Shown: one piece after another, positions 1 to 11,539 of the stretch
Layout of the letters: the number at the start of each line of letters is the position of its first letter
How positions within the stretch are numbered: the stretch's first letter is position 1
Assembly: GCA_963853835.1 (NCBI GenBank)
Contig: OY970820.1
Span: 85,246,909-85,310,908 of the forward strand
From: Calendula officinalis
Taxonomy: Eukaryota > Streptophyta > Magnoliopsida > Asterales > Asteraceae
Direction: 5' to 3'
DNA: 64,000 bases
The notes under the pieces: model-generated
Seen by the model: the letters and a program-made list of their open reading frames with translations, nothing else
What the model was told of the DNA's origin: nothing
Database searches by the model: none
Program-made: the position numbers and the translations under genes

Positions 1-165
1 CCCTTCTTCCCTGGTATTAACTGGCTTTGGCTCTCCAACAGAAAACGTTTGGGGAATAGTAAAGGATTTGACGCCTCGCCTAACCGATGGCCAAGGCTTA
101 TGTGGCTTAACCCACAGTATGGTGTTAAAGGGTTTGGTGGCCGCCAAACACCATACCCACTACTC
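1..165. mobile_element. Right part of a probable Tourist-type (PIF/Harbinger) MITE
   Basis: The right terminus reads ACCATACCCACTACTC followed by TAA. It resembles, in inverted form, the terminus of the complete Tourist-like element at 55806-56162 (GAGCATGTGGTATGATGG). The left end lies outside the window, so neither the target duplication nor the full length can be seen. No coding sequence is present. Confidence 0.4.
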
Positions 166-410
166 TAAGAAGTTATAAATTTACTAGATCAATACTTCTC
201 ACTTCCCAATTTTATCGTCCACCAGTTTAAGAAAAAGTATATTAAATACCTTATGCATGTCACCAATTAAATTTTATCTTTCCTACTGAAATATATTTTG
301 ATTAATTGAAACTTAAGAGTATGACAATTATTTTAAGTAAAACAAAAATATAAACGTGGATAATAAAATTCGAATGAAAGGGGTATGTTATCAGAAGTCT
401 TTCTAATTTC
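166..410. other. AT-rich intergenic DNA
   Basis: I see no ORF of note, RNA gene or recognisable repeat here. Confidence 0.5.
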
Positions 411-762
411 TATTATTTCGTCCATATCAAAATAAGTGACACAAATTGGCTTGCACGTTTTTTGAGGTAAAGGATTAAAATAGAGGTTAAAATAGATTAA
501 AGTACATCATTAGTGGAGAATGGGTTCCACTTTTCTTGAATAAAGTGATATTAATGAGTTTTAAAAGTAAAAGAGTATAAGGGTAATTTCAATTTATTAA
601 AGTGGATAGTTAGTGGGTATGAGTCTCACTATTTTTACCAAGTAAGGAAAGTTTTCAAAGTGTGTCACTTATTTTGATACATTGCAAAATGAAAAATGTG
701 TCACTTTCTTTTATACACCCGAAAATGAAAAGTGTGTCACTTATTTTGATACGGAGGAAGTA
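411..762. mobile_element. Stowaway-like MITE, family A copy 1
   Basis: The ends are inverted copies built on CTCCGTATCAAAATAAGTG, with a decayed left end and a clean right end reading GATACGGAGGAAGTA. TA flanks both sides. The body aligns along its length with copies at 1798-2114 and 31435-31749, sharing for example ATAGTTAGTGG and ATGGGTCCCACT. An internal repetition of the terminal GTGTCACTT motif near 690-740 makes this copy longer than the others. It is non-coding and non-autonomous (Tc1/mariner superfamily, by terminus and TA target). Confidence 0.75.
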
Positions 763-899
763 TAAACACTTTCCATTTATCCTGATTCTGTCAACATCAA
801 ATAAAGTTTGTTTTTGCCCTGTGTTTTCAAATTATTATTTTGAAAGAAAATAAAGGGAAGATAAGGAAGTAACCAGAAAAACTTGTTTGAACAGAGGAA

Positions 900-1530
900 A
901 AAGGCAGTGTTTTTCGTGACCGGGTCGGACCGGCCGGTCGGACCGGTCGAACCGGAAAAGGAAAAACTACACCGGCCCGATATAGCCGGGCCAATAAACT
1001 AAAACTGGGCCGGATTGAACCGGCCGGTTTTCTACAAAACCGGGTTGGACCGGGCTTGAAACCGGGTTTGGCCGGACTCAATTTGAACCACGCCAGAACT
1101 GGGTTGTATTCTAATTGAGGTGCCTGTAAGGTTTCATGCATGTGGAATATATATATTGATCCTAACTAGCACCCTTTCACCTCTGACATCAATGTGGGAC
1201 AAAAAAAATTATATTTTACTTTTTTCTTTTCCTTTTCTAATTTGCAAATGATGTGGGAAGATAGCATATTACGTATATAATGTATAGCTAGTTAGCTACT
1301 GTGAACAACATAACTTTAATTTCCATTTCTTTTTTTCTTTTTTTTAGATTTTCAAAGTTTTAGAGGTATTTTGATTATTTAATTACCAATTGCCTTTATA
1401 TTATTTAATATACACCATTTATATGATTATTGTATCATAAATATATGAATAATATAGTAGTGCGGTTCAACCGCCCGGTTCCACCGGTTCGACCGGTCCG
1501 ACCTTTTTAAGGACATCGACCGGTCCGATT
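900..1530. repeat. CCGG-rich repeat, two arms around AT-rich DNA
   Basis: Short GC-rich blocks built on ACCGGTCGGACCGG occur at about 915-1080 and again at 1462-1530, in otherwise AT-rich DNA. The left arm is partly inverted relative to the right. Sequences like this terminate some hAT-type non-autonomous elements in plants, but I cannot define ends or a target duplication. An open frame across the left block is a by-product of the GC-rich repeat and is not called as a gene. Confidence 0.35.
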
Positions 1531-1797
1531 CAAAATCCGAATTTTAAAATATTGGAAAAAGGTGAAAATGAAGAAGAGTCTGTGTTTTTTGAGCACAAAA
1601 TCATCATCCCAAAAATAGGATAATTTCCATTTCCAAAATTATCAAGATCAAGAAAGCGTCCATTTTATTTCTCCATTAAGTTTCCATGATTTAATATCAT
1701 AGTTACAAAACCTCAACAACACACTGTGGCCACCGCTCAACCACAAACACACGCCGGAAGTTATTGCAGTGACACACCACATCCTTCTATATTCTTA

Positions 1798-2114
1798 TAC
1801 TTCATCCGTTTCAAAATAAGTGATACAAATTAGAGTTCACGGTTTTTGAGGCAAAATATGATAATGAAGGTTAATTAGATTAAATTTGATAGTTAGTGGA
1901 GAATGGGTCCCACATATATTGATTAAAATGAATTTAATGATGTTTAAAAGTAAAAGTAAAGGTACATGTGTCTTTTCACGTTATTAAAGGAGATAGTTAG
2001 TGGGTGTAGTCCCCACTACCTTTTAGCAAATATGTTAAGTTTTTAAAGTGTATCACTTATTTTGAAACACCCCAAAATGGAAAGTACATCACTTATTTTG
2101 AAACGGAGGAAGTA
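1798..2114. mobile_element. Stowaway-like MITE, family A copy 2
   Basis: It begins TACTTCATCCGTTTCAAAAT and ends ATTTTGAAACGGAGGAAGTA, an inverted pair with TA at both ends. The interior matches the other family A copies. It is non-coding. Confidence 0.8.
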
Positions 2115-2126
2115 TGTTATTTTTTA

Positions 2127-2280
2127 GGGTTTTGCTAATGACAGCCCTTAGGGTCGTCACTAAAAGCATAAAAAGCTTGTACATTGATTAAAAAAGTAAT
2201 ATTCTTAAAATTCAGGGGGTTGTCTTTTGTGTATTTTGTCTTCTTAATGACAGCCCTAAGGGCCGTCATTAGCATTTTCC
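2127..2280. mobile_element. Mutator-type MITE, family C copy 1
   Basis: Inverted ends carry GCTAATGACAGCCCTTAGGG at the left and CCCTAAGGGCCGTCATTAGC at the right. A 9-bp direct repeat TATTTTTTA flanks the element at 2118-2126 and 2281-2289. A 9-bp duplication is characteristic of the Mutator superfamily. The element is 154 bp and non-coding. A second member lies at 55102-55296. Confidence 0.8.
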
Positions 2281-2442
2281 TATTTTTTAACAACAAATAT
2301 ACATATCCTCTGAACTATTTCAAAGTCTATACTATATTGTCACTGTGGGATTTGAAACCATAACTATACATCAATGATAATATCTTCTAACACTTTATAT
2401 CACTAGCCTACAACCTTTTGATGCTTCATGATATAAATTAAA

Positions 2443-3415
2443 GGGTAAATTGCAGTTTTTGTCTCTGAGGTTTTCCAGATTTGGGGTTTTTGTCCCTAAA
2501 CTTTTTATCCTTTAGGTTTTTAAAATTCTGCATATTTGTCCTTCCGTCTATTTTTGGCCGTTAACTGACGAAATTTTTGTCAATTTCCCCAAATTACCCC
2601 TATCCTCATCACTTCTTGAAGAACCTGCAACAAACTTTCATACCATCAAATATCTCCCAACAAAATCAAAACTCTAGATCTGTTGAACGAGATGATCTGT
2701 TCTTCGTCAAAACCGTAGATCTGATCGCCAGAGAAGAGATTCACCGAAGAAGATGCTACGTCACCGTGACTAGAACACATCCCGTCAGATCTGGAACACA
2801 CGAAGAAAGAGATCTGGAACTCAGTCGGCGGCACCCACCCTCACATTTTCGTGTTTTTCCGCCGAATCCGCCATCGTACAGGGTGGTGGTGAGCAAATCT
2901 AGCGGTGAGAATAAGCTGATGACGGATGTGCCGGAGAGAGGAAATGTCGATGTTTTGAAGCTGAAGACAAAAGGTTATGGTTTTGTACATATTTAGAAGG
3001 GGGAAATTAGGGATTTCCCTGACTTTCTTCAATCTAATTTTTCAAATTAAGATTCTTAAAATTAGGGCTTTGTACAGATGAGTATGATTTTGTACGGAGG
3101 TTGCGACGGTGGGGACTCATTCACCTGAGAAGATGGTGGCTGGATATCGGTGTTACATATTTTGGCTGGAATCGATGACGGTGGTGGTCCAAAACCCAGA
3201 TCAATCGATGATTGTGGTGCAAAAGTCAGGGAAAGAAGTGGGGAAGAAGATGAAAAAAGAAAAAATTAAAAGAGAAAAGGAAAGGGAAAGGGAAAAAAGA
3301 CTAAAATGCCCTCATATCTTTTGAAAGCATAAAGGACAAAAAACAGAAAAAAAAAAATTTAGGGGCAAAAACCCCGAATCCGAAAAACCTCATGGACAAA
3401 AATTGTAATTTACCC
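2443..3415. mobile_element. Non-autonomous Mutator-like element with long inverted ends
   Basis: The two ends (about 2443-2512 and 3350-3415) are imperfect inverted copies of some 60 bp, starting GGGTAAATTGCAGTTTTTGT and ending ACAAAAATTGTAATTTACCC. The 9-bp duplication TAAATTAAA is exact at 2434-2442 and 3416-3424. The length is 973 bp. The interior is less AT-rich than its surroundings and has frames of 139 codons (2577-2996) and 71 codons (3109-3324) on +. Neither resembles a transposase or any family I recognise. The interior could be a captured gene fragment, as in Pack-MULEs, but that is unproven. Confidence 0.82.
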
Positions 3416-3570
3416 TAAATTAAAGTTCTAAATTCTTTACCCCATGTAAACATTCGTCAAATAATATATTTTTTTAACAGCAAAACAAACATCCTTTAAA
3501 ATACTCCTAAATTTACATCACATTGCCCACAATGGGACACATACATATGATCATAGACCAATATAAAATA

Positions 3571-3835
3571 CTCCCTCCGTCCCACAAAAAACTTCTCATT
3601 TCACTTGGGCACAAGTTTTAAGATGATAGTTAGTGGTGGGGTCATTGATAATAATTTTGATTAAAATATAATATTGGTTTGGAGAGAGAAAGATAGTTAG
3701 TGGATAGTTAGTAGTGAGGTCCTTAATAATAATTGTATTTTATTATGTGGAGCCCATCAAATATATCAAATGGGAAGTTTTTTGTGGTACAGAAATTTAG
3801 GGTGAAATGAGAAGTTTTTTGTGGGACGGAGGGAG
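3571..3835. mobile_element. Stowaway MITE, family B
   Basis: Perfect-looking terminal inverted repeats begin CTCCCTCCGTCCCACAAAAA and end with the complement (GACGGAGGGAG). TA dinucleotides flank at 3569-3570 and 3836-3837. This is the canonical Stowaway end. The element is 265 bp and non-coding, and differs internally from family A. Confidence 0.88.
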
Positions 3836-4666
3836 TACTTTTTAACACCTTTTACCGCTAATTTACAAATTCATTTGGTATAATATGTTATATGGTCACA
3901 CTTTGTTCAAAAAAATCATGATGCTACACGAATTGCAATACAAGCACATGAGTGTGCGTGGATTTGTGTATACATGGCACACACAAACGTAAAAAGAGTA
4001 GTTACTTTATGGTGCAAAGTTTATAAAAATGGGTTGTAGTTTTCAAGGAATAGAAAAGTGAGGTGGGAAGAAGCGATAAACAACCATATACATGACAAGG
4101 ACAAGCAAATACATATACACACTTCCTCGTTTGAAAACAATTCGACAAACTCTTGCATTCTTGCTACCTTCTCTCTCCATCTTTGTTTACATTAGTATGA
4201 GAGAGAGGAGAGGGGTTGACTATACTGATATTTATTTCATAATGATCGTTCTATTAGCATTATGTGATTTTTTTTGTTGCTATTTTCCATATCCATGCAA
4301 TGCGATGCAGAAAGGGTTTTTTCCACATTACATTTTCAGAATGGGATAGATTAAAAAACCAATTAGAAGTAAAAAATTATAACACATTAAGAATAAATAA
4401 TTGAAACAACACATCGAACATAACCGAGGAGCACCCCTGAAAATAGAAATCACACTCGCAAATGTTTTCGAAAAATAACTACAATAACTTCTAATATCAA
4501 AATACAACCCTTCGAAAGACGTACGTCTAACTAACACAACACATCGGGCCTTCCATATGCAATACTTTAGCTTTTTCCTATTAATTATTGAGATTTTTGA
4601 TTTAATATTGAAGTACTTATCATTATAGTGTTTAATCACTTAGCAACTTAACATCTTTTACAATAT
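3836..4666. other. Intergenic DNA without a recognisable gene
   Basis: Two short open frames (4092-4349 on +, 4328-4639 on -) have no recognisable domain and low-complexity composition. I see no RNA gene or promoter of note. Confidence 0.5.
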
Positions 4667-4671
4667 GAAAG

Positions 4672-4826
4672 TATTAAGAGTTAATTATGGTAGAACATTA
4701 ATGTAATTAATGTATTTATTTCTTTGTGATCTCCTCCTTAATTATAGGAGTGTTTGTTGTAATCTCTACTATTAATACGATATTCACCTCTCTAGTTTGG
4801 TAGAGGTTTTGACCATAACTCTTATA
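4672..4826 (+). repeat. 5' LTR of the Ale-like copia element
   Basis: 155 bp, starting TATTAAGAGT and ending ACTCTTATA. It is nearly identical to 9167-9324. Confidence 0.95.
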
Positions 4827-4835
4827 TGGTATCAG
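4827..4835 (+). other. Primer binding site, initiator tRNA-Met
   Basis: TGGTATCAG abuts the 5' LTR with no spacer and matches the first nine bases of the standard plant iMet primer site. The match then breaks down (CCTAT instead of AGC). Confidence 0.85.
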
Positions 4836-4920
4836 CCTATACTTTCTCCCTAAATCGATTTCTCTCCCTTCGAACCTGGTAACCTTCGAATTCAACCCTA
4901 CGGCCGCCACTGTTCATGCA

Positions 4921-7900
4921 ATGTCGGCTTCATCTTCTTCCAATGATTCCTCTTTCTCTATGAACACCCTCTTACATATGATGACAATTAAGCTTACCTC
5001 CACGAATTATCTTCTCTAGCGTAATCACATCCTCCCTATCTTTACGTACCAGAAACTTATTGGCCATATCGACGGCTCCTCCGTCGCTCCTGCGCCCACT
5101 ATCACCGATGATGACAAAACCGTTCCCAATCCTGCTGCCGCAACATGGAACGAAACGGATCAGCGTGCGGTAATTCTTCTTCAATCGTCGCTATCCGAAG
5201 AAGCTGCAACAGAAGTGCTCGGTCTCACCACTGCGAATCAGATCTGGATCGCATTGGAAGCTGCTTACAGTAACACTTCTGTCGAGAGAATCCGCTCGTT
5301 ACGTGATTCTCTCCGACAACTATCGAAGGGTAATGCTTCAGTTTCTGATTTCTCACGCAGATTTAAAGCAATCTGCGATCAACTCGCTGCTATTGGCCAT
5401 CCAGTTCAGGATCTCGACAAACTGCATTGGTTTCTATGTGGCTTAGGACCGACGTATGAGACTTTCTCAACAGCAATCCGAGCCACTAAACCTGCGCCAC
5501 CGTTCCGTGATCTTGTGTCTCAGGCCGAGAGTCACGAGTTCTTTTTGGTTTCCCTTCACAGACAGTCCTCGTCCCCGGTTGCTTTTCAGGCTCAGCAAAA
5601 CAGTGTTCAACACGTACAATCCTCAAAACAGTCATCAAAACAGCCGCACAAATCACAACTATCGGGATAATAATGCTCGAGGGCGTGGTCGTGGTTCTAA
5701 CCGACGTACACCACATTGCCAGCTCTGTAGAAACAGCGGGCACTATGCATCGTCATGCCCGAACCTTGCGACTTATGCATCTCAGGCTTCGGTTTCTAAT
5801 GACGATAATCTCGTTAAAGCTTTTCATGCCCAATGTCACGTTAATAACAATTCACCCGATTGGCATGTCGACTCGGGTGCAACGGATCATATGACATCCA
5901 CATGTGATTCTCTTCATCATACGACTCCTTATAAAGGTAGCTCTCAAGTTATATTTGGCAACGGTAACACTTTACCGATTACTCACAAAGGTTTATCGTT
6001 TATTAACAAAGATTTTTCATTACGTGACATACTTGTTATTCCTAATCTTACGAAGAAATTACTCTCCGTTAGCAAACTAACCACTGACCACCTTGTTGAT
6101 GTTTTGTTTTCTCAACCGTTTTTTCATATCCAGGATCGGAAAACTTGAAAGGTTCTTGCTAGCGGTAAATGCGAGAATGGCCTCTATGTGCTTAAAGACA
6201 ATCCTCGGGCCTTTGTTGCTACTACCTCCCCTAAAAAGGAGTCCTATGAATTATGGCATACCCGTTTGGGTCATGCCTCATTTGATGTAATTTCTTTTTT
6301 GAACAAGTTAGGAATTTTATCTTTGTCTTCTTTGTTACCTAAACCAATTATTTGCACTTCGTGCCAATTAGCTAAGAGTAAGCATTTGCCTTTTAAATCT
6401 AATGATTCCTGTGCTTTATATCCACTTGATTTAGTGCATTGTGATTTATGGGGTCCATCTCCCATTGCGTCCACGGACGGATATCGGTATTATGTCATCT
6501 TTATTGATGACCATTCTCGGTTTACGTGGTTTTAACCACTTAAAACAAAAACCGAATTTTATATTATTTTACCCAAATTTATCAATCTTGTTCAAACCTT
6601 GTGCTCCAGGAAGATAAAGATTTTTCAAAGTGACGGTGGTTCGGAATTTGTTAATCACACCGTCCGCAAAATTTTTGAGGACAATGGGACCCTTCATCGG
6701 TTTTCTTGTCCTTATACTCCACAACAAAATGGTCGCGTTGAACGTAAGCACCGCCACATTGTGGAAACGGGATTAGCAATGCTTTTCAATGCTCACATAC
6801 CGGCACACTATTGGGTTGATGCTTTTTCTTCGGCTATATTTATCATCAACCGTGTGCCGACCCCGTTACTTGCTCAACAATCACCGTTTCAAATTTTATT
6901 CAAGAAACTTCCCAGTTATGAGAATTTTAGAGCCTATGGTTGTCAAGTATTTCCGTATCTACGGGATTATTCACCTCATAAACTTGCTCCAAGAAGTATC
7001 CCTTGTGTATTCATTGGTTATAGTACTCAACACAAAGGGTATCGATGTCTTGATCCGTCCACTTCGCGTATATTTATTACAAGACATGCTCGTTTTAACG
7101 AGACGGTTTTTCCATTTAATGGTACATCCTCAAATGGTAATATTCGAAATTTAGAGCTCAGCACTTATTTTCATGATATACCTATTTCCATTTCACCAAC
7201 TATGGCCTAACCCACTACCCAAAATCCCACGGACCCAACACCCACTATTAATTCACCTCATTCCCAACCTTGCCAATTATGCAAGCCCACTGATCCTATA
7301 TCTTCAGCCCAACACATTGCGGATCCGTTACCACCTCCTGAACAGCTTCAAACGGAGCCCAACATCCCTCAACCTTTACCCGATCCATTACCCGATGTGG
7401 CCCAACCACCACCTTCACCCGAATTAGCCCAAGCACCAACCCAGTCCAATCCTCCTATGGATCAAATTCCCGATCCATTACCCGCTGCCCCACTTCCGCC
7501 CCAACCCACAGTTTCGCACAACATGCAAACCCGATCAAAATCGGGAATTTTTAAAACTAAGCATGTGGCCGATGTGGCATCCCTTCAAACATACCCACTT
7601 CAGTGTGCATTATCCGCCATAGTTGAACCACGAAATTACAAAAGTGCTTCCATGGACTCTAAATGGATGGACGCCATGCATGAGGAACTTAAAGCTCTTT
7701 ATCAAAATAAAACATGGACCTTAGTTCCTCGGCCTCCATCGACGAATATTGTTGGCTCTAAATGGGTATATCGTGTTAAATATAAATCGGACGGTACGGT
7801 TGAACGGTACAAAGCCCGGTTAGTTGCTCAAGGTTATACTCAAATTTCGGGACTCGATTTTTCTCATACTTTTAGTCCCGTTGTCAAAGCAACAACCGTA

Positions 7901-9179
7901 CGTATTGTTCTTTCTCTAGCCGTCTCTCATAATTGGAAGTTACATCAACTTGACGTTAAGAATGTCTTTCTTAACGGTAATCTCAATGAAACGGTCTTTA
8001 TGGAGCAACCCCCGGGTTTTACAAATCCTCAATTTCCGACACACGTGTGCAAACTCTCAAAAGCACTTTATGGCCTCAAACAAGCTCCAAGAGCTTGGTT
8101 TCATCGGTTAAGTACGTTTCTCACCTCTTATGGTTTTACGTGTAGTCGGGCCGATACTTCTCTTTTAATTTTTTCCGGCAAAAATTGCATTATGTATCTT
8201 CTCGTGTATGTTGACGATCTCATCCTCACCAGGAATAATGAAACCGCCATTAATTCCTTCATAAATCGGCTCAATGATGAATTTGCCATAAAAGACTTAG
8301 GCAACTTGAGTTACTTCTTAGGTCTTGAAGTGGCACATACTAGTGATGGTCTTTTTTTAACTCAAGCAAAATATGCAATGGATGTACTTAAACGAGCAAA
8401 TATGTTTGAGGTGAAGCCTGCCTCCACTCCTCTTTCTCCGCATATTTCGTTCACTGTTAGTGGCACTCCTTTTCACGATCATACTCTCTATAGATCTTTA
8501 GTTGGTGCACTTCAGTACTTAACCATCACTCGTCCCGACATATCCTACGCGGGTCAATCAGGTCTCACATTTTTTGCAGAATCCGACCGTTGACCATTAT
8601 CAGTCGGTTAAACGCATACTACGGTATGTCAAAGGGACAATATCATACGGTCTCACGTTTCGGCATCCATCGAAATACAATATTCTTGGATACTCGGACG
8701 CCGATTGGGCTCGTTGTCTTGATACTAGACGTTCCACCTACGGTTATTCAATTTATTTAGGTGGCAACCTTGTTTCATGGAGTGCAAAGAAACAACCCAC
8801 GGTCTCCCGCTCAAGTTGTGAATCAGAATATCGAGCGATGACAAACACCGCTGCCGAATTAGTATGGGTTACTCATCTCCTACGAGAGCTACATGCTTTG
8901 CCTCCGGATCGTCCCACATTACTTTGTGATAACAAGAGTGCAATTTTTATGACTCAAAACCCGATATCTCATAAGAGGGCCAAGCACATTGATCTTGATT
9001 ATCATTTCATTAGAGAGCTTGTCAACTCCATCAAACTATACACCAAATTTGTTCCAACCAATCTTCAGGTGGCTGACATTTTTACGAAAAGTCTTCCGCG
9101 CACTCAGTTTGAAATTCTTCGTACGAAGTTATGTCTTGGACCGCCACCGTATCGATTGACGGGGGATATTAAGAGTTAA
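4921..9179 (+). pseudogene. Broken gag-pol polyprotein of the Ale-like copia element
   Basis: The family's product is a single polyprotein for capsid, protease, integrase, reverse transcriptase and RNase H. Visible in order: gag (UBN2-like, about 4921-5640), a CCHC knuckle (CQLCRNSGHYASSC, near 5730), protease DSGATDHM (near 5872), the GAG-pre-integrase H/C region (near 6255-6380), integrase with D-S-D-G-G-S-E and PYTPQQNGRVERKHR (near 6630-6760), reverse transcriptase with YVDDLIL (near 8206) and RNase H with SDADWA...SCESEYRA (near 8695-8835). Lesions: TAG at 5017-5019 where a Trp is expected, a frameshift at about 5600-5650, stops at 6146-6148, 6533-6535 and 7208-7210, and an apparent extra G near 8550 inside reverse transcriptase. 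As it stands it cannot make a full polyprotein. Confidence 0.93.
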
Positions 9180-9324
9180 TTATGGTAGAATATTAATGTA
9201 ATTAATGTATTTATTTCTTTGTGATCTCCTCCTTAATTATAGGATTGTTTGTTGTAATCTCTACTACTATTAATACGATATTCACCTCTCTAGTTTGGTA
9301 GAGGTTTTGACCATAACTCTTATA
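9167..9324 (+). repeat. 3' LTR of the Ale-like copia element
   Basis: 158 bp. It differs from the 5' LTR by an extra ACT in a short ACT run and about two substitutions. Confidence 0.95.
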
Positions 9325-9329
9325 GAAAG

Positions 9330-10355
9330 TTGTATTCAAATTGTCTTCTAACATTTTGTATGCATTAAACCCAATATTCTAAAAAGTGTAGGGCGTGACG
9401 TGGCGTGACAGCACCTTCAACCCTCAAATCATGGCGAGAAATGGCGAGTCATAACGTTTTTCAAGGCGTGACTTAAAACGACATATTTTTTACATAATTT
9501 ATATATGTGCGTATATCAAATTCACAAAAAAATATAAGTTGTTGATTTATATGATAATTCATATACTTCATAATTCATTGTTACATTTAATTTTATAATT
9601 ATATATCTAACCATTTTTTTCAAAAAAAATCAATTTGGAAGCAGTAATTACACAATTGGAGGTACAAGAAACGATCACACAATTGGAGGAAGAAAAGAAA
9701 AAGTTGGAAGAAATCCCCAACTTACAACTCGAAGTCACCACGAAAAGATTGAGACAATCGTGGTTTAAAGCAAATTACAAGAAGAAGACAATGGGGAACC
9801 GATCATCGATGTATTCGAGTTCATCTACATTAATTGCTTATCAACTGTCGTCTTCTTCTTGTTCTAGCAACTGTGTTGACAATATGGTCATCGATCGGAA
9901 TGTGAGAATTTGTGTGTTTTCAGACGGTAGATGGGTGAATTAGGGGTGACAGTGAAATTGTTTTTCACCTGATTAGGTTTTCTGTGTAGGAGAGAGATTA
10001 GTTTTAATTTGGGGAAGAAGAAGAAGAGGAGGTGGGCCCTCTTGTTAAATGACCATATTGCCCTCGTGTGAGGGGCACATGTCTCCACTAACGGACGGAT
10101 GCTAACAGCGTTAGGGCGGAGGGACCATGACTGCACAAAAATGTAAATCATGAGTAACGCACCTGCACTTATTAAAACACGAGGACCAAACATGCAATTT
10201 GACCAAACCAAAGGGACCATTTTTGCAATTAACTCTTAATTTAATGCCATTAATCAAAACCTCCAACAATGAGTTTTCCTCTCAGTCACTCTATTCAAGA
10301 AATGGAGCTAATTTTGTGGAATTGGTCCCTCACTGTCACTAATATCTGGGGCTAA
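9330..10355. other. Intergenic DNA with a Mutator-like end fragment
   Basis: No host gene is recognised. The stretch near 9990-10235 (GTGGGCCCT... to GGGACCATTTTTGCAATTAA) resembles one terminus and subterminal region of a Mutator-type element, but I could not find a partner end or target duplication. A 102-codon frame at 9635-9943 is Glu/Lys- and Ser-rich with no recognised domain. Confidence 0.4.
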
Positions 10356-10361
10356 GTGAGA

Positions 10362-10369
10362 TATAAAAA
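10362..10369 (+). promoter_or_regulatory. Candidate TATA box of the RGF-type peptide gene
   Basis: TATAAAAA lies 228 bp upstream of the ATG at 10597 in a sequence otherwise free of repeats. A leader of about 200 nt would follow. A second TATATATA string at about 10556 is too close to the ATG to be the main core promoter. Confidence 0.45.
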
Positions 10370-10596
10370 CAAAGGAGGCCAACCCATTTCTTCTTTCCAT
10401 TCCATTTCTATCTTCATACATTGCATGTTCTTCAAAGCAAACATCTTTTGTTCAAATTCCCTGAATAAATAATAAATATCTATGGATATTTCAGTTTCAC
10501 ATTTAATGCTTTGATTTCCCATCCGGTTACAAGTATCACCAAATTCATCACCCTCATATATATACTTACACACAAAAACATTTTGCTAATTGCTTG

Positions 10597-10761
10597 ATGA
10601 AATTAATGATCTTCTCTCATCTAATGATGTCAAGAATGTTATTATCATCGTCATGTGCTTTGGTTTTTCTTCTGTGTCTTTCACATCAAAGTAATGGTCG
10701 ACATATTGAAGATCATGTTATGGATGACAAAGCAAAACTTGTCAGCCATTCAACCATCAAG
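10597..10761 (+). CDS. Exon 1 of the RGF-type precursor (signal peptide)
   Basis: The ATG at 10597 is the first in frame after the leader; in-frame ATGs also occur at 10606, 10624, 10627 and 10636. Residues 14-33 form the signal peptide. After it, the mature proregion begins with RHIEDHVMDDK. The exon ends AAG followed by GTCAGC, an acceptable donor, and leaves the frame in phase 0. Confidence 0.82.
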
Positions 10762-10872
10762 GTCAGCTAATTAATATATCCGACTTCTTAATTCTTTGTT
10801 GCTAATTAATTAATTAATGATCTTATTTTTATAACCTTATTTCTGAACTCTTTTAGGCTTCTGGGAACGATC

Positions 10873-11490
10873 TGTCAGGATCGATTAACTATAGACAAGT
10901 TAATAAACACCTTAGATCTATTTGATGATAGAAGTTGCAGCGGATCAACACTATATCAATAATTAAGAACGATGAACTGTATGAACAATATGAGAAATAT
11001 TAAGAACACAGTTTCACAAAAAGCTTCAATGTATATTATTAAGTTAACAATACACACGTACGTTTACAATTCGTAAGGAACTATATATAATAGTCCTTGA
11101 AGCTAAACTATTTACCCTAGTTATTCTAGGATACGATATACATCTAATTATAAACGATATACATTGATTTACATTCTATAACTATCTCTGCGAAGATCTC
11201 GGACTTGATATGTTCCATAAACGCGTATCAGTAGTAAAACCAATCACCAGTAGTAAATAAGTAACATCAGTAGTAAACTTGGTGATCAGTAGTAAGTCCA
11301 GAAACCAACGTCAGTAGTAACTACAATGATCAGTAGTATCTTCAATCTTTGTATGATCAGTAGTAACTAAGTTATAGAGAACACCAGCATCAACTTCATC
11401 AGTAGTAAATGTTTCTGCCCCATCAGTAATAAACATAATTATTACCAACTGCAGCATCAGTACTAAGTTGATCTGTGATTTGCTCTAACA
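10873..11490 (-). repeat. 3' LTR (left copy) of the intact Sirevirus-like element
   Basis: 618 bp, apparently identical to 21748-22365. It contains eight exact CAGTAGTA motifs (11229-11407) all in one orientation, two near-matches, and a TATA string at 11082-11090 that would be the U3 core promoter in the 5' copy. Confidence 0.96.
11229..11407 (-). repeat. Cluster of eight TACTACTG motifs in the LTR
   Basis: Eight exact CAGTAGTA copies on + (TACTACTG in element sense), irregularly spaced by about 11-60 bp, usually preceded by AT or AC and followed by AA. Two variants (CAGTAATA, CAGTACTA) follow to 11465. They lie about 140-320 bp upstream of the LTR TATA box in element sense. Confidence 0.85.
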
Positions 11491-11504
11491 ATCTCCCCCT
11501 AAAC
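11491..11504 (-). other. Polypurine tract of the intact Sirevirus-like element
   Basis: In element sense GTTTAGGGGGAGAT directly precedes the 3' LTR. It primes plus-strand synthesis in this family. Confidence 0.88.
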
Positions 11505-11539
11505 TTATTGATTATCCTTTAATCAATCAAGTTTCTTAT

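Larger units (their letters stand above)
4672..9324 (+). mobile_element. Ty1/copia LTR retrotransposon, Ale/Retrofit-like
   Basis: A complete structure of 4,653 bp: 5' LTR 4672-4826, a primer binding site complementary to initiator tRNA-Met immediately after it, gag-pol with copia domain order (protease, integrase, reverse transcriptase, RNase H), a short G-rich polypurine tract at 9161-9166 and a 3' LTR at 9167-9324. The 5-bp target duplication GAAAG is exact at 4667-4671 and 9325-9329. The LTR ends are TATT...TATA rather than TG...CA, a known but uncommon non-canonical class. The LTRs differ by only a few substitutions and one 3-bp indel, yet the coding region carries at least six lesions. 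The Ale/Retrofit assignment rests on short LTRs and a single gag-pol frame. Confidence 0.95.

Noticed and set aside
827..1141. 104-codon frame on the minus strand
   Set aside because: It spans the CCGG-rich repeat. Its Pro/Arg-rich content is explained by the repeat and no domain is present.
9635..9943. Possible small gene with a Glu/Lys-rich start
   Set aside because: No conserved domain, no promoter or intron signal, and it adjoins probable transposon ends.
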